A program made the position numbers and the translations under genes. Positions 34,772-48,700 of a stretch of 64,000 nucleotides of DNA are shown in pieces; the first letter of the stretch is position 1; each line of letters starts with the position of its first letter. Source of the DNA: Solenopsis invicta (lineage: Eukaryota > Arthropoda > Insecta > Hymenoptera > Formicidae); the NCBI RefSeq assembly GCF_016802725.1, contig NC_052669.1:23899770-23963769 (forward strand), given 5' to 3'. The notes under the pieces were generated by a model. That model was not told the origin of the DNA. It made no database searches and saw only the letters and a program-made list of their open reading frames with translations.

Positions 34772-37700
34772 ATGGACACACGCGGCATCGAGGTCACGAA
34801 TCAGCTTCGGGTGAGTGTTGCGGAACGTGTATCCTGACGCATGCAAGGATACTATTAGAATCGGTCAGTCATTCGGTCGCATAGTCGACATGACGTTTGA
34901 TCGCGCACGTCGTTATCCCGATTATTATGTAATCGTCGAGTTCCTCGAAAAGTTGTAAAAGGTTTGGGAGAGACGGAATGTCCTCTGCTACCGCTGCTGG
35001 AAAGCGGGAATCCGGGCGTATTCAGCTCAAAGTTTATTCTTTTATTTATGCAGCTGTGATTTCTGGCTTCTGATCTGTTCTTTTCTACTGAACTTCTTGT
35101 AGAGTTCATCTTTTTGGAAAAAAAATCAGATTATTTGTGTGCATGTAGTCTAGAATACAGATACGATTGGAAGATACTTCTATCTTTTTTTTTCTGGAGA
35201 ATGATAGAAAAGTAACTTCCAGAGACAATTGTAATATTTCCAAGACTTATCTGATGGATGGAATTATTTAAATGGAAATCAAATTACAGGGTATACAAAA
35301 TCAAGTCCTGTAAGCTAATAAAAATATAAAATTTTAAAGAGTATTTTCAGATTGCACAACGCACATAAGCTTGTTGAATAATCACTAAGGTCTCTGAATT
35401 ATTTCTTATGAAAAAATCTCAAAGTAATATGAATCGAAACAATAGATGATTTCGAGGAAGTCATTAACATTCACACTGACATTATCCTACTTACCAATGT
35501 TAATTAGAATTTGCATTGAAAATGATAAACATAAGGGTAAATGTTACAGCACTTGGGCCTGATTTTACAAACGTTATTTTAACTTTAAGCGAGAATTGAC
35601 TTGATTTTTATCTCTCTTTCTAAATAAAGACAGATGTATATTTAAGTCTCCCTTAAAGCAAAATAACATTGGTACAATTAGGCCTTGGAAATGTTCAAAG
35701 TTTCATGTATCAAATGAATAAGGAAGTTGTTAGAGAAAGCAATTTAATATAATCTATACAATAAATTGTTTATGAAGTCTGATCTTTGGTAAACGTTTTA
35801 AATGTTCAAAATTAGTGTCCATAGAAAATGTGAATGTGCTTTATAATTTTCGTTAAACTAATTTTACTTTAACTTTTCAGAGCGCCATTCGCGCCAAGCT
35901 TATGGAATTGGGGGTCCGTTATGACGAGGAATTGCCTGACTACATACTAGTAATGGTGGTGAACAAGAAATCCCGTCAACAGATGCACGCCGATCTAAAT
36001 CTGTTCTTGGAAAACTGCACGACCGTTTTTGTGGATTGGCTGCACGATCAGGTGCTGAAGAAATTGCAGAAAGTTACTGTGGCCAAGAAGAAATCATCTC
36101 GTGAGTTTGTACCTACCGTGGTGGTGAAACAAGAGGAGGAGAGGAAGAAGAGGAAGATATCTGCAACTTCATTCCTCGAGGATCAAGCGGTGGAGCAGTC
36201 CTTAGTCGCAGTCGAGAAGCTTCCAGATAAAAGTGTGAAGGGCGATAAGCAACAACCGGCGCAGAAGCAGCAGACGACAAAATCTTCTGTACCTAATCCT
36301 AATCAAAATCCAGAACGAGATCACAGCAAAAGTGCGGAGAAAAGTGTGCACGGCAAAAGTAAAACCGATGAAGCGTCGTCGACGCAAGGCAGTGGATCCT
36401 GTCAGGACTTTGCTTCGTCGAGAAGGCCGCAGCAGAGTTTCGGACGCGAGGAGAACACGAGGGATGTCGTCACGCCAGAGAATCCCGCTGCAAAGACCGT
36501 AGATTCATATCGCGATCCAAAAGCGAGCGAAGTACCAGATAAGAGTTTGAAGAGATCATTGGAAGCGTCAAGTAATCGTCATGATAGCACGGAGAAGAGG
36601 AGTAACGAGGCGAAGCGGGCGAAACCGTCCGACGAGGAGAAGGAGGACGCGAACGCGTCGTCATCGTCTTCCCCGGATACAGCATCGAAGAAGCTCAAGT
36701 CTTGCGTAAACAAGCCAAGGATTACGTCGGTTGTGTCGGTGAAGAACCGGCTTGGCGTGGTCTCGCCGCGAAAGAAGTTCGAGACCTACAGAGAAAAGGA
36801 GGGCAACGGTCGCTACCGCCCGTCGGACAAGCGATTCGAGAAGCCACATCGCTACGACAACGGACGTGGCGGAAAGGGCAGAAACTTCGAGATGGATGAT
36901 CGGAGCTCCAGGCGTAATCGCGACGGTGACTCGTCACGACATCATGAAGTCGCGAGTAAAGTTAACGACGTGAGGAGTCGAATAGAGAGCAATAAGAGCG
37001 AGAGACTGAGCAGGAACATGGAATCTTCCAGAGAAAGAATTTTGAATTCGGGCTCCAAAACTGACACGTCCGTGAAAAAGTCTACGTGCACTATTAAGGA
37101 TCGTTTGGGAATCGCAGGTATCAACAGCAAAGTCCAAAGACAGTCCGCTAAATCGCAAGAGGCGGCGGATTACAGTCGGAACAATCCGAAGAGCTCGGAG
37201 CAAATGGGAAACAATAAGAATATCAAGGACAGACTCGGTCCATTAAGGAATAATTTTAGGCCAGTGCATAAGCAAAGACAGCTTCGTGATAGCGAAGAGA
37301 ACGAATCTCTAGTCTCTCTGAACCTCGGTATCGAGGTAGACGAAAGAGAGGAGGGAAAAGAGGACGAAGACGAGGCGGACAATGAGCAATCGCTAACTGG
37401 ACCTGTGAAGTCGCATATAGTCGCGGTAAACAGATCCGCGGCTTCCGCCACTGTGAGGCTCGAAAGAAAACGTATGAAAACGTCGAACGAAATTCCATTC
37501 AACTTGACTCAGAGTACTAGCTACTCGGGACACGGGAACGCGAAATCACAGCTGGACAAAGGGACGTTCAGCGATGTGGACGAGGATGCCGATGATGCGA
37601 AGCTGCCAAGCAAAGTGATCGTCACGCCGAGACCTCTGAAGCCGCTGCAACCAACGCAAAAGCGCGCCACTCAATCACTATTGTTGCGAGCGGTCGCAGA

Positions 37701-39833
37701 GGCGAATCAGTCAGTCGTCACGCAAAAGAATCCAGAACCGTCTTTGTTTGTAAGTTTCAATATATTGTAAATAATTCTCTAAATCGAACAACGACTCTTT
37801 GTAACTTTGTTATACCGAGTGTCGATATTCTCAATGTTTGCGATGTTTCTAAAAAAAAAAAAAAAATAATGTGCTAAACGTCGGAAAACGAACGTTTTTT
37901 TCATCGAAGGCTCAATTTTGTTAGGACAAGAAGCCGGTCTTAAAACGTCTTAAACCTGCCCCGGCTCGTGATGTAAGTCAAAACTTGTCGGTACATTTTA
38001 ATTCTAGTAAGAGACTGGTTATGGAAAAGATTCAAGTCGAATTAAATACGGTAGATCATCTGGATGTGGAAGACGTCGAGCACGAACCTTGTAAGTCCCA
38101 TCTCTCCGTGGAGACGTGTCCTCGTATCAAAGTTTGAAAGAGTTATAGCATCCATTTTGCATCCATCTTACGTTGGAACCTTTATTTATCGATCTTCCAC
38201 TATTACTTTAAGATAGGATATTTGAAATAGTTTTATCACTCATTTCCGTCATTTATTATCTTCAATTTTTCAATTGATTTTATAAAACCATATTAATATA
38301 TATAAAATATATATAAATATGAAATGATAGGTGGAATCGAATCTGGGATTTGTCAACTGCAAATCGACCCTCTTATACGAAGTTATGTTTTCCCTTGATT
38401 TCTTTCTAATAACTTGTACTAACAACTTCCAAATATTTGTTTACATAAATTGTAAGAAATAAATGGCTTAATTTCTAATAAATATTTCCGAGAAACACAG
38501 TTAACAACAAATATATCTAAGATAAATAGAGATTCCAATGTGAATCCTTTCGCGATACAAAGACTAACTCTTTCATCCTTACTCCCTCGCGATTTTAATT
38601 CCTCGTTTATTATCGCATAATTTGTAGATGTACCTCAATCGGTAACGGACGAGCATATGGGAGTCGTGATGTCGTTGTTCCAAAGGAGCGACGACAATCA
38701 AAAATTCTTAGTCACTTTAAACGGATACAACAATCTCATGAGAGAGAAGATCAGCTGCGAGGATGACGAGGAACGATTGGAAATGGAGGTAATTTCTTCC
38801 ACCACCTGTAAAGCAGTTCCTCCCTTTTCCCTCCCTCTGAATTTTAATCCTCGCGCGCATTCTAGACGCACGATGTTCCTCCTCATGCTCGCAGGTGAAC
38901 GAGGACGACGAGCTTGCTCTGTTGACAACAAATAACGAAACGACAACGACGGCAGCGACAACGGCGAAAGATGAATTGGAAATGACTACATTTAGAATAA
39001 CGGATGGGACGGAAAATCACGTGGATACTAGCCCGAAAGAGACGAGCGGAGAGGAGAACAATGAAAACTGCAACACGGAGAACGTGGACAAGATTGACGA
39101 AGCGCCGCGTAGACGGAGAAAATTGAGTCCTATAGTGTACAATAGATCTCATTCTCCTAGTCCCATACAATTGAAATCCAGCGTGTCGCTGGTGCCGACG
39201 TTAGCCGCCAAACGTATGTATCAAAATTTCTTTCTCACTCGTCTATTTCTAAATATAAGTTTTTTTAATTCATCGATTAATCAATTGTTGAATTAAAACA
39301 ACTTGCGATATAGAATATATTGCTTTTATATCGCTGTTATTTTTTTCAGCCCCAGATAAAAAGCCGTTGGTAGAAAATGCGATTCCGACCGTTTTGGACA
39401 AATCCAGGGAGAATTGTAGGTACTGGCCAAATTGTACGTTAGGAAACAAATGCGCGTACCTTCATCCTCCTGTTCTGTGCAGGTAGTGTATCTTTCTCGT
39501 TACATTTGAAAGTATATAAACGTTTTTTTTTCTTTTACAAATATATGATGCTAAAAAAAACATTCATTTTTTTCAAATTTTTATTAACTTTGTTTTCGTA
39601 GTGCCTTCCCGGCATGCAAGTTTGGCGATAAATGTGCCTACAAGCATCCCAAGTGCAAGTTTGGTTTGTCCTGCACGAAGCTGGGTTGCGTGTTCTCGCA
39701 TCCCGCCCAACAGTGCAAGTATCATCCGTTCTGTACGAAACCGGCGTGCCCGTATTCCCATCCGGCTACTTCCGTTCCGGCAACGGAAACAACGAGTCAA
39801 CGAGCAAAGTTTACTTGGCGGCGACGAGATTGA
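34772..39833 (+). CDS. Nab2: Nab2 / ZC3H14 poly(A) RNA-binding CCCH zinc-finger protein
   Basis: A nuclear protein that binds poly(A) RNA and restrains poly(A) tail length; the fly and human orthologues matter in neurons. Seven exons: 34772-34810, 35881-37749, 37925-38090, 38628-38788, 38895-39213, 39350-39482 and 39602-39833. They give 972 aa (fly Nab2 is about the same, human ZC3H14 shorter). The N-terminal PWI-like fold (about 1-80) shows MDTRGIEVTNQLR then SAIRAKL, DEELPDYILVMVVNKKS and LFLENCTTVFVDWL. One 1.87 kb exon codes a Ser/Lys/Glu-rich disordered middle with three K(N/D)RLG motifs. The C-terminus has CCCH fingers at residues 874-890, 895-911, 914-929 and 934-949, then the short basic end FTWRRRD. 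Four fingers are visible where the family usually has five. Splice sites are all consensus and in phase. Confidence 0.95.
35553..35688. mobile_element. short hairpin MITE in Nab2 intron 1
   Basis: Left arm (about 35556-35600: GGGCCTGATTTTACAAACGT, then TATTTTAACTTTAAGCGAG) and right arm read on the complement (about 35684-35640: AGGCCTAATTGTACCAATGT, then TATTTTGCTTTAAGGGAG) are imperfect inverted copies. Together they span about 135 bp with no coding capacity. This is the shape of a small palindromic MITE. Confidence 0.5.
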
Positions 39834-42800
39834 GCGTAACTTCAATGTACAAACCTGGGTATGTTATTTTGATGGGACCGAGGTTTTGATTTCTGAAAAA
39901 TGCGTACAGATTAACGACGATACGTAGCTTAAGTTGCGTAAATTGACATAAAGTTATCGCAGCGGAGTTTATTGTATGATTAAAGACCGTATCTAAAAAA
40001 AAAAAAAATTAGAAAAATACAACAGTTTTATCGGTGATTTATTACATAAATCTTATTCCAATCTTTTTAAATAATTTAAGAATTCCAACAAGATAGAAAT
40101 TTTTGAAAAGTCTTGAATGATGAAAATTGTTTTATCTCAATATTGATAATTATATAAAATCAGATTTAAATTATTAAAGCTTTAATTTAGGATGTTAGAT
40201 TGCCGATTTATATACATTATATATATACTTTCTTGTTGATTATCTATCGCCTCTAGATTTTAAGACCTCGTGCGCCGTCAGTTTGAACTGAGCGATTTGC
40301 TGCCATTCTTAGATTATATATTCTACTTATAATATGAAGAAAAGGATTTTAGTTTAGTTAACTAGGGCTAAGCGATGTAATTGGCCTTGGGGTGATCTTA
40401 AAACGCGTTCTCCTTTAGAATTGACCTCATTAAGTCTTCTCTCGATTTATGTATGTGGATTTGTTTGAAAATATGTACAGCCAATCGTTTCTAGTATCAT
40501 TAATATATACATATTGCTTCTGCATAAATAATCGGGCAGAAGATTTAATAATTGGATCTGCTCTTTTTGTAAATCTCCTGCACCTTTATTTTTTAATCAT
40601 CTTTTTTTTTGTTTCTACCAAAATCTGTCGAAGTAAGAATATATATTTTACTTCATATAAGTTAGAAAAATGCAAGAGGATATAATTAGGGAGAGCAGAT
40701 TTATATTGTATTGTTTTGCGATATTGTCGAGAGCAATGTAACGACCTTTTCAAATGAGAATGCTCGTGTTGTTACGTTATAGTGATTAACTCTGTGTGCT
40801 CGTCTTAGGATTACGGGCGAGGTCTCTATCGGGAATATCTATGTTTATAAGTGCGAATTGAACAGCCTCGCCGAACGACTTAATCAGGTTTTGAGTGTGG
40901 ACAAAAAGCATGCGGTTGCTCTATCATGTGTGCCGTGCACTCGGTGCCGCCTCCATATTCGAGGTGAGGCATTGTAAGAGTATCAGGTACTCTACCAAAC
41001 AGTTTATTTAATTTGACGAATTGTATAGGATCTCGGGTGGTTCTGCATTATTTTATCTAGTGCTAGTGAACGATCGCGTATGAGATGTACAATATTACTG
41101 AGACTTGTCATTATCAGAAACAAATATACGATGATTTCTGTAAAACGCAGTTTCAAGATTTTATATATATATATTTTTTTTTTCTCTCATCTCCTTCAAT
41201 CTCTTTCCTAAAAAAAAGAGCTGCAAAACATGTCTTTAAGAGAAAAGAAATTATCTTTATGATTAAACCTAAACAATAGGATAAATTTAAGCAACGATCG
41301 CGATTATTGCGTGAAAATTGCAATCATCACAATTTAAACATACGTATTCAAATATCGTGATCGCGGTCAAAGGAAGGCAAAAATCGATCGAGACGTACTG
41401 CGATACGCAAGCTGCGTGATTTATTGCGTTTTCTTTTTTACTTATATTCGTTTAAAACTGATCTCCAAAGGAAACTTTACGTCGGCGTAATTAGCGTGTC
41501 AGCGTATTACACATCACCCTTGCTTCGTTTGAGGAAACGAAACGCGAGTTTAGATTCTGTTGAAACACGATCGTGTCTTAATTAAATTGATAAATCAACA
41601 TAGTTTCTCTCATACACACTCTCGTATACGCTCGCATACAACTTCGCCCTAATTTATATATACGTATAAATCTATGTATATGCTCTCTATCGTACTGTGG
41701 GGCACTTAGAAAACTCGTTAATTCGTTCTCCTTCTAATTCTCGCGTCTACTCCGTACCGGGGAATCCGGGCGCACCATGTGCGTTTGTGAGATTTTTTTT
41801 TTAAGTAATAGTAATATATTTTTTTCTTTCTTTGTTATATTCGAGGATTGTTTCGTCTCGAAGAGAAAAAATAAAAAAATAGTGCACGCGCGAACATCTC
41901 TCTCACCTTCTTCTAATACTTTAATCTACTTTCGACAAGCGAAACTCCGGAATTCTCTTCACCAGAGAAGAGCAAGCTCGGTAGAAGCGGCCTCCTATAC
42001 AAAGAGAGAGAGAGAGAGAGAAAATACATGAATAAAATTATGATTGAAAAGGATTCCGTTTTTGCGAAACTGAACGTGTTTCTTCTCTACTTTATAATCG
42101 CTGAGATTAGATGGTACATTCTGTAAGCCTCTAAACAAGATGTTCTTTCTTTTAATTTTTTTATCTTCAACTTCGAATACACATAAATAGGAACATTTGG
42201 ATTCTTTAAATACGAATCGATAAACCGATAAATAAACTCGAAGACGGAGAGAGAAATCGTTCGAAACGAGAAATATGTTCAAGCGTCACTTACAGTCTCT
42301 CCTTCCTTTTTTTACAAATCAATTGTTAATAAAACTTTCGCGAATTGTTACACCCTGTTTCCTGTTGCTCGATACCTTCGCATCATCGTAACACACAACG
42401 TCTTTTAAAAGAAAAAGGATAGGAATGAAAAAATGAGGGGAAAAAAGAATAATATGTTATATGTATACGGTACGTACATACATACATACATACACAATAT
42501 ATACATATATATGTATAAAAGTGTGCGCAACGTTCTTCGCAAGATAATTTGGCAAAGATTAAAAATATTATAATTACGTCTGCATATATAAATGCCTGCG
42601 TATGTGTGTGTGTGTGTGTGTTTGTGTGTAAATGTGAAAATATGTATATACGTCTTCTTCGTGTGCACATCTCTGGGGAACAACGAATTCACGCCATCGA
42701 GATTCGCGCGTCTCGCACGTACGATTTTTTAAAACACGCGCACGCACAAAACACTCTCGAATCGCGTACAATTTTTTTTTATATTAATTTCATTTTATAT

Positions 42801-42860
42801 ATATATAATATATAATAATAAAAATAATAATACAATAATATAATTACAAATAATTAGTTT
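39834..42860 (+). other. Nab2 3'UTR and intergenic DNA towards the glypican gene
   Basis: An ATTAAA at 39979-39984 followed by an A-run is a possible polyadenylation signal. The moderate-GC sequence continues to about 42,700, so a longer 3'UTR is equally possible. GA (42,001-42,020) and GT (42,607-42,630) microsatellites are present. No exon is visible. Nab2 (+) and the glypican (-) converge here. Confidence 0.4.
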
Positions 42861-44320
42861 TATCCGTAATATACTATTTTAATATTTCACTAGATTTTTT
42901 TCTCAATAATGTCCCTCGTGGGCTCGCATATTTGTTCATCCTTCGACAGCGAGCCGTAAAAGAAGCGCGGATGTGCGGAGGGCGGTCATATAAATGCTCG
43001 GTCTATTTGATTTTATCACAGGAGTCCGCCTCCGACCGCCGTTCTCTCGCCATCACCTTAAAACACACTCTATTGCCTCCGAATTAATAATTCCTATGCG
43101 AACGATACGCGACAAAGTGCTGGATAACACGAGCCGTTGGTCACAATAGTATAAGCCATATTTTTAACAAAAGAAGTCTTGTGAAAGTATTTAAACATAA
43201 AATATTAAATATGACACAAAATCCACCTACGTTATTACAAAATCATTTTCAACATAAAAAAAACATTGCAAAAAGATTGCAAATATTATGTTTTACATTG
43301 AAAAAAACTGTTAAATTATTTATTTAAATTATTATTGATATATTTTTTGTAGTAATTTGATTAGATTGGAAAATAATTCAGAGTGAAGAGTGTCTAAAGT
43401 TTGATTTAAAAAAATGAGAAATAATAGGTAATCCGTTATACTATTTACTGGCTTATACTATTATTTCGTTCGATGATTTATAACGCTGAATTCACGTTAT
43501 CGGAGAACTATCTGATTCTATTTCTTTCGTAACTATACTTTCTATAGTCTCTTCATAGCTTTCCTCTTTCCATTTTCGTCGTATAAAGTCTGACACATAC
43601 ACGTATGCTTCATTTTAAACGCCGAAAGCATAAGCGTCACGTTGCATTCTTATCACACTCTCTTATCCTTATCGCCGCTATATCCTTTTATTTACACCTT
43701 ACGTCGTAACGAACGTTCTTCACATCTTCCATATTAATTCTACCGCAGATTAATGTTACAGCTCGGTTTCGCGATAACGTAACTCTCTCCGGTACTCGCT
43801 CAGGCTATTATTACCCGTTAATTGTTATTTCCAATTGATTGTATTGTGTTACATGTTGCACCGGAGAGATCGTATTCGACAAAACCGAGCGGTACGTACA
43901 CTCTTCGTCAATAAATCTCGTTTATAACATGAGCCAAATTGAATTCTTGTCCAAGTTGATTCGTCGCTGATCCCGTATTTTGCGATTTCTTCACGACTTT
44001 CGATTATCGTAAAATAATAATAATGTAACATTAATAGAGTGACACTAAACTTTGACTAAACGCACAGTCAATTATAATTAAAATCTTTAATTTTAATTAA
44101 CATGGCGTACGTACGGGACCGCAGCTTATCTGCAAATCCATTTGCAACAGTGAAATGTCACGAGGACAAGGATTCTGATTGTTCGTGCCTCCTGCCGCGC
44201 ATTCAGGATTCGTGCATGCGAGATCCCGAATCGCATTTATAATCAATACTTAATAAATACTCCTTTGCTTCCGCTCGTATACTCCGTTCGGTCCATCTTA
44301 CGTATTTCAAGTAATTAATG

Positions 44321-44352
<32 letters not shown>

Positions 44353-45712
44353 TGCATAATCGTTTCGAATTTGCACATTATGAAATAATTATGACGCACT
44401 ATCGACATACGTTGCTTTACAATCGCTCGCCGAACGATTGCCGACACGCAATACAGCGCCGTCTGATCGACGGTTTCATCTTTGGCCGCTTATCAAACGA
44501 CGCGTGCCAAAAAACCGGATAAACTAGGATAACTTTGCGGTTATCATTAAATATTCAGATAGAAAAGACAAAAAAAGTTTTCAAATATCCTCAGAGTTGG
44601 CAGTAATATTTTGATAAGAGAGTGTGTCTAAAGCTTTGACTCGTTTGGAACGAATCATCTTTTTATCATGATAGTGTATTTGTGCGCGATATTTTGCTTG
44701 TTTAAATTCATATTTCTAGTAGAATAAGCTCGACCGCAAATGTAAAATTCGAAAAAACTCGACCTAGACTGGAATAACCGCGTTGTTATCCTACTACCGA
44801 TGATCTATTACTTATGTAGAAACTTGAATCTCGACAATTGGCAGTAAGAGTCTGATATAACGTTAACGGTTAGGTACATCTACAATTTGGAAAAGTCCTT
44901 AAATGGCGCAATGATCTGTAACAGCATATTACATAACAGTATTACACTCGTAATATTTGTCCAACGTAAAAAAATTCCTTCCTGAGAACGTCCCTCGAAA
45001 ATAGAAATTTCAAAAGCAATAGGAGTTTGTGGAATATGTTTGTGTATTGCGAAAGGAAATCCTCCCACGAGATGATTATGCATGTCATGAGCAGTGAAAG
45101 AATACACCTGCGTGATCCATCTCGAGGGAGCAAGGTGAAGAAGAAAAGTGAATCCCAGATGTTCACTGAAGTTCAGCTTGGCAATCGTGGAACTATTTTC
45201 TTAGCTCTAACATTCGAAACGTTGACGTTTCTTTCTCCGCATCTTGCGGAACGAGAACTACTATTGTAAGAGTTTAATGAAACATGAGATTTCGCTGACT
45301 ATGGTCTCTCATCCAAATAGTAGCGTGGATAAACGAATCTCTCGTAAGATTTCTCCCGTTCATCTATGGCAAGAGCGAGTAGCTATGGTCACAAATATCC
45401 ATATACTTGCTAGGTCGATCAATTAACGCGACTTCGGTACTCGCTAAATCGACTTAATGTACGTAATCGATTTGGTGAATGCCGAAACGGAATGTCCGAG
45501 GAATGGACCGGAGGACACTCCGTTCGCGAAAATGTCCTTGTCAACTTCTAGAAGCGTCCTCGCGAGATTCGCGGGACGAATCGATGTGCGCGCGATTCAC
45601 GCGATTCGAACTCGTCAAGTGATCCTTCTTTCTTCCGTCACTGTTGGAATCACGGCTCGCAATCGGGCAATATTTACACAATGCTACGCTCAGAGTCGCA
45701 AAGTTCACACGA
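42861..45712 (-). other. probable 3'UTR of the glypican gene and spacer
   Basis: DNA below the glypican stop codon at 45,713. It is moderate-GC near the gene and AT-rich towards 43,200, with a CT microsatellite at about 44,318-44,344. Short frames on both strands show no domain. A long 3'UTR is likely but its end cannot be set by eye. Confidence 0.35.
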
Positions 45713-48700
45713 TCACAGCAAGTCGTTGAAGCAACCGCCAAACCACATCACCACTATCGGCATCAGATACGTCGTCAGTGCCCTGAACAGCGACATCTGT
45801 GGCCTGCTGTCTTCTCCGCTGCTCACGGAGATGGTCTGGTTGCTGCTTGTGCCCGAACTGCTCGTACCTGTACCCTTGTGTGGTTCGATGTCCACCCGCG
45901 GTGGCGTTTCAACCTCATGGACAACTGGTGGCGACGGCTGCTTTGGTGATTCTGGTTCCGATTCAGTGTGTGACCCCTCGTAGCCGGAGCCCTCGTTGAA
46001 GCCATCTTCATCGTCGGTGAACGCACCATCGCCCGAACCGCTGCCAGAACCGTACCATGTTTCATCTGTGAAGTGGGATTATCAATAATGTAAGCAAAAA
46101 AAGAAAATTGTTATAATGCGCCATTGATAACCGCCAGATAATCACCGGTATCAATCCAATCGACGTCTTGTCCGTTGAACGCCGACTTCAACCTGTTCGT
46201 GATAGTGGTCAGCGCGAAAATCTGATCCCTCACGATTGTCGGTCTTGGTCCCACATTGCGCACTTCCGGATTTATCATCTGAGACTCGCCATCATTCGAC
46301 ACTGGATATAAATATCTAAAAAAAATTTAAATAAGTATAGTTTACTGCATATTTGCTACGTCATGTGATACACAAAGACAACATTGTTTTACATTTGAAG
46401 TGAATTACTAATTCATAAGCCATAGGGAATAAATTTTTCGCAACCGAATGCTAATGAATGAAATCTTATTTTTTCTTACTTGTCTACGTGTGTGCCGTTC
46501 CAACATTCTTTCGTGTTGCTGGGTGGCACAACCAGACCATCGTTGCACAGCCGATAGGGCAAGTAGACCCAGAATTGTCGGAGATCCCGCACCCGCTGGC
46601 GTATCTCTTTCACCAGCTTGTCTAATATCGCAGCGGTGTTGGAGCGATCTTCCGTCAACGTTTCCTGATCAAAGTTCAAAGACTCCAGTTCTAGCTCGCG
46701 ATTATCCCTGCGTCTACGTCTACCCAGCATCGGCCGGCCGCAGCCAGTAAACACGCGCTGCGACACGTCCTGGCTGCTCTCTTGGAAATTCATGATCGCT
46801 TCGGAGATCTTCAGGTTAATTGGACGCACCAACACTTCGATATTGAACGGTCCGAGCAATCGATCGGCGATTTTGTCTACAGCCTCTGCATTTGGAAGTC
46901 AAAAAGCGAATCAATTACAACTCGAGATTGAACAACAAAAAGAAAAAAAAAAGGCGAAAAGATTTTGCGCAAAATGCTGCTCGTGAAAAATATTTCTTCT
47001 TTCCTTAACATTTAAATCCAAACAATAAAAAATAATAATATTGATATTATCACTATTGTCTCTATTTTTTCAATATTTATTTATTTATTTTTTTTATGAA
47101 CTCGTTCGTACGGCAACGCGAGCGAGGTGGCAACCATTTCTGTAAAAAGATCCCACGTAGCTTCCGAAAATTTTTGACGTACATAACAGTCAATTGTGCG
47201 CGTCAATGATCCGTGTTTTCTCGAGATATAATAGCCAATAATCGAACGAGAGCGAGAGAGAGAGAGAGAGAGAGAAAGAGATGGAAGAGAAATTGCTCAC
47301 CGACGAACTGATTCCAGTCAGTGTCGAGTGCCGCATGTTGCGCCAAGCAACCCTTCATCACGTTGGCACACATATCGCCGCACGCCAGCACGTTGTCCGA
47401 TATACCGCTGCAGGCCGGACAGGCTGTCATCCTGGTCAAGGCAGCTGCGCAATCTGCCGACGGCTTCAGCTATGGCCAACAAAGAGTTCGTTTTAGAATC
47501 TGTGCGCGGTTGCGGTTGCGAAATAATGGCATAAGAGCCATAAATGTACGGAGAAATTTAAAGAAGTAAAATAGAATAAAGTGAGAAAGAATCGGAATAG
47601 AATAAAATGAAAAAAATAAAAGCAAAACAAAACGAGGCAAAATATTCTATAAATTTCTAAATATTTTATAGCTCTAAATAATTTACAATTTTGATAAAAT
47701 TAGTTGCTTCTTCAAACGAATATAAAATAAAAAAGAAGATATTGAATAATTTCAATTTGCATCAATTCTTTTTCGTAATATAATAAAAATTGAAGAATCA
47801 AGTTTTATCTAGATTAAAACCTGATTCTTTTCAATTTTTCTATTTTATTTAATTCAATGAATACTTGCTTGAGGATTGATTAGATACTTTGAGTGGAATA
47901 AGCATTAATCGAGTTACAGCAATTTAAACTGTCTCAACCGTTTCCACTGAAATTCTCTTCTTACCGACTGCATATTTTTCAGCACATTCGCTGCGACGGT
48001 CAAGGCCTGGCTGAATGCTCTCGTAGCCACGAATGAACGTTTAATTTGCACGCCCAATTTCTGTGGCACGTCCCCGAACGGCCGCATCTCCTTCATGTGT
48101 TCGCCCACGCATTCCAGATACTTATTGTCAAAGTTGTACTGACTGTTGAGCACGGTGAACATTTTCTGGTAAAGGGTGTTGAAAAAATTGTCCATGGCAT
48201 CGTTGAGGTCCACCTGAAACGCACGAGTAATGCATTCTTAATTACACAGTAATACTTCATTACAGATGGCGGAGGGGATGTGAATTTAAAGCTCACAAGA
48301 AAATACATATATACATTATAGATATGCATGTGTAAAATAATTTGTATGTATAGCTTTATATATTTTATATATAAATGTAAACATAATTCCCACATCAATT
48401 TTTATCCCAAAAATTAGTTTTGGTATACGGAAGAATTTAATGTAATCGTAATTCTTTTACGGAGAAATGTATAATTAAAAGTCTAGCTTTAACGTACTAA
48501 ATACGTCAAGATGTTGCAAATAAAATTATAAAATCATTTCCGCTTTATAAATTTAATTTCGACGCCGGTAATTGTTGTTAGTCGTATCAGCAATAATCAC
48601 ATCGGCAATAATTCAATATTCAACAATCATTCGGAGAACAGCACGGGCTTTTTCGGCTTACCTCGGCAACCGGCCCGTTGCTAGCTGCCACAGACAAATT

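Noticed and set aside
35902..35904. ATG at 35902 as the Nab2 start
   Set aside because: The frame is open back to the acceptor at 35880. An upstream exon (34772-34810) supplies an N-terminus matching the family (MDTRGIEVTNQLR then SAIRAKL).
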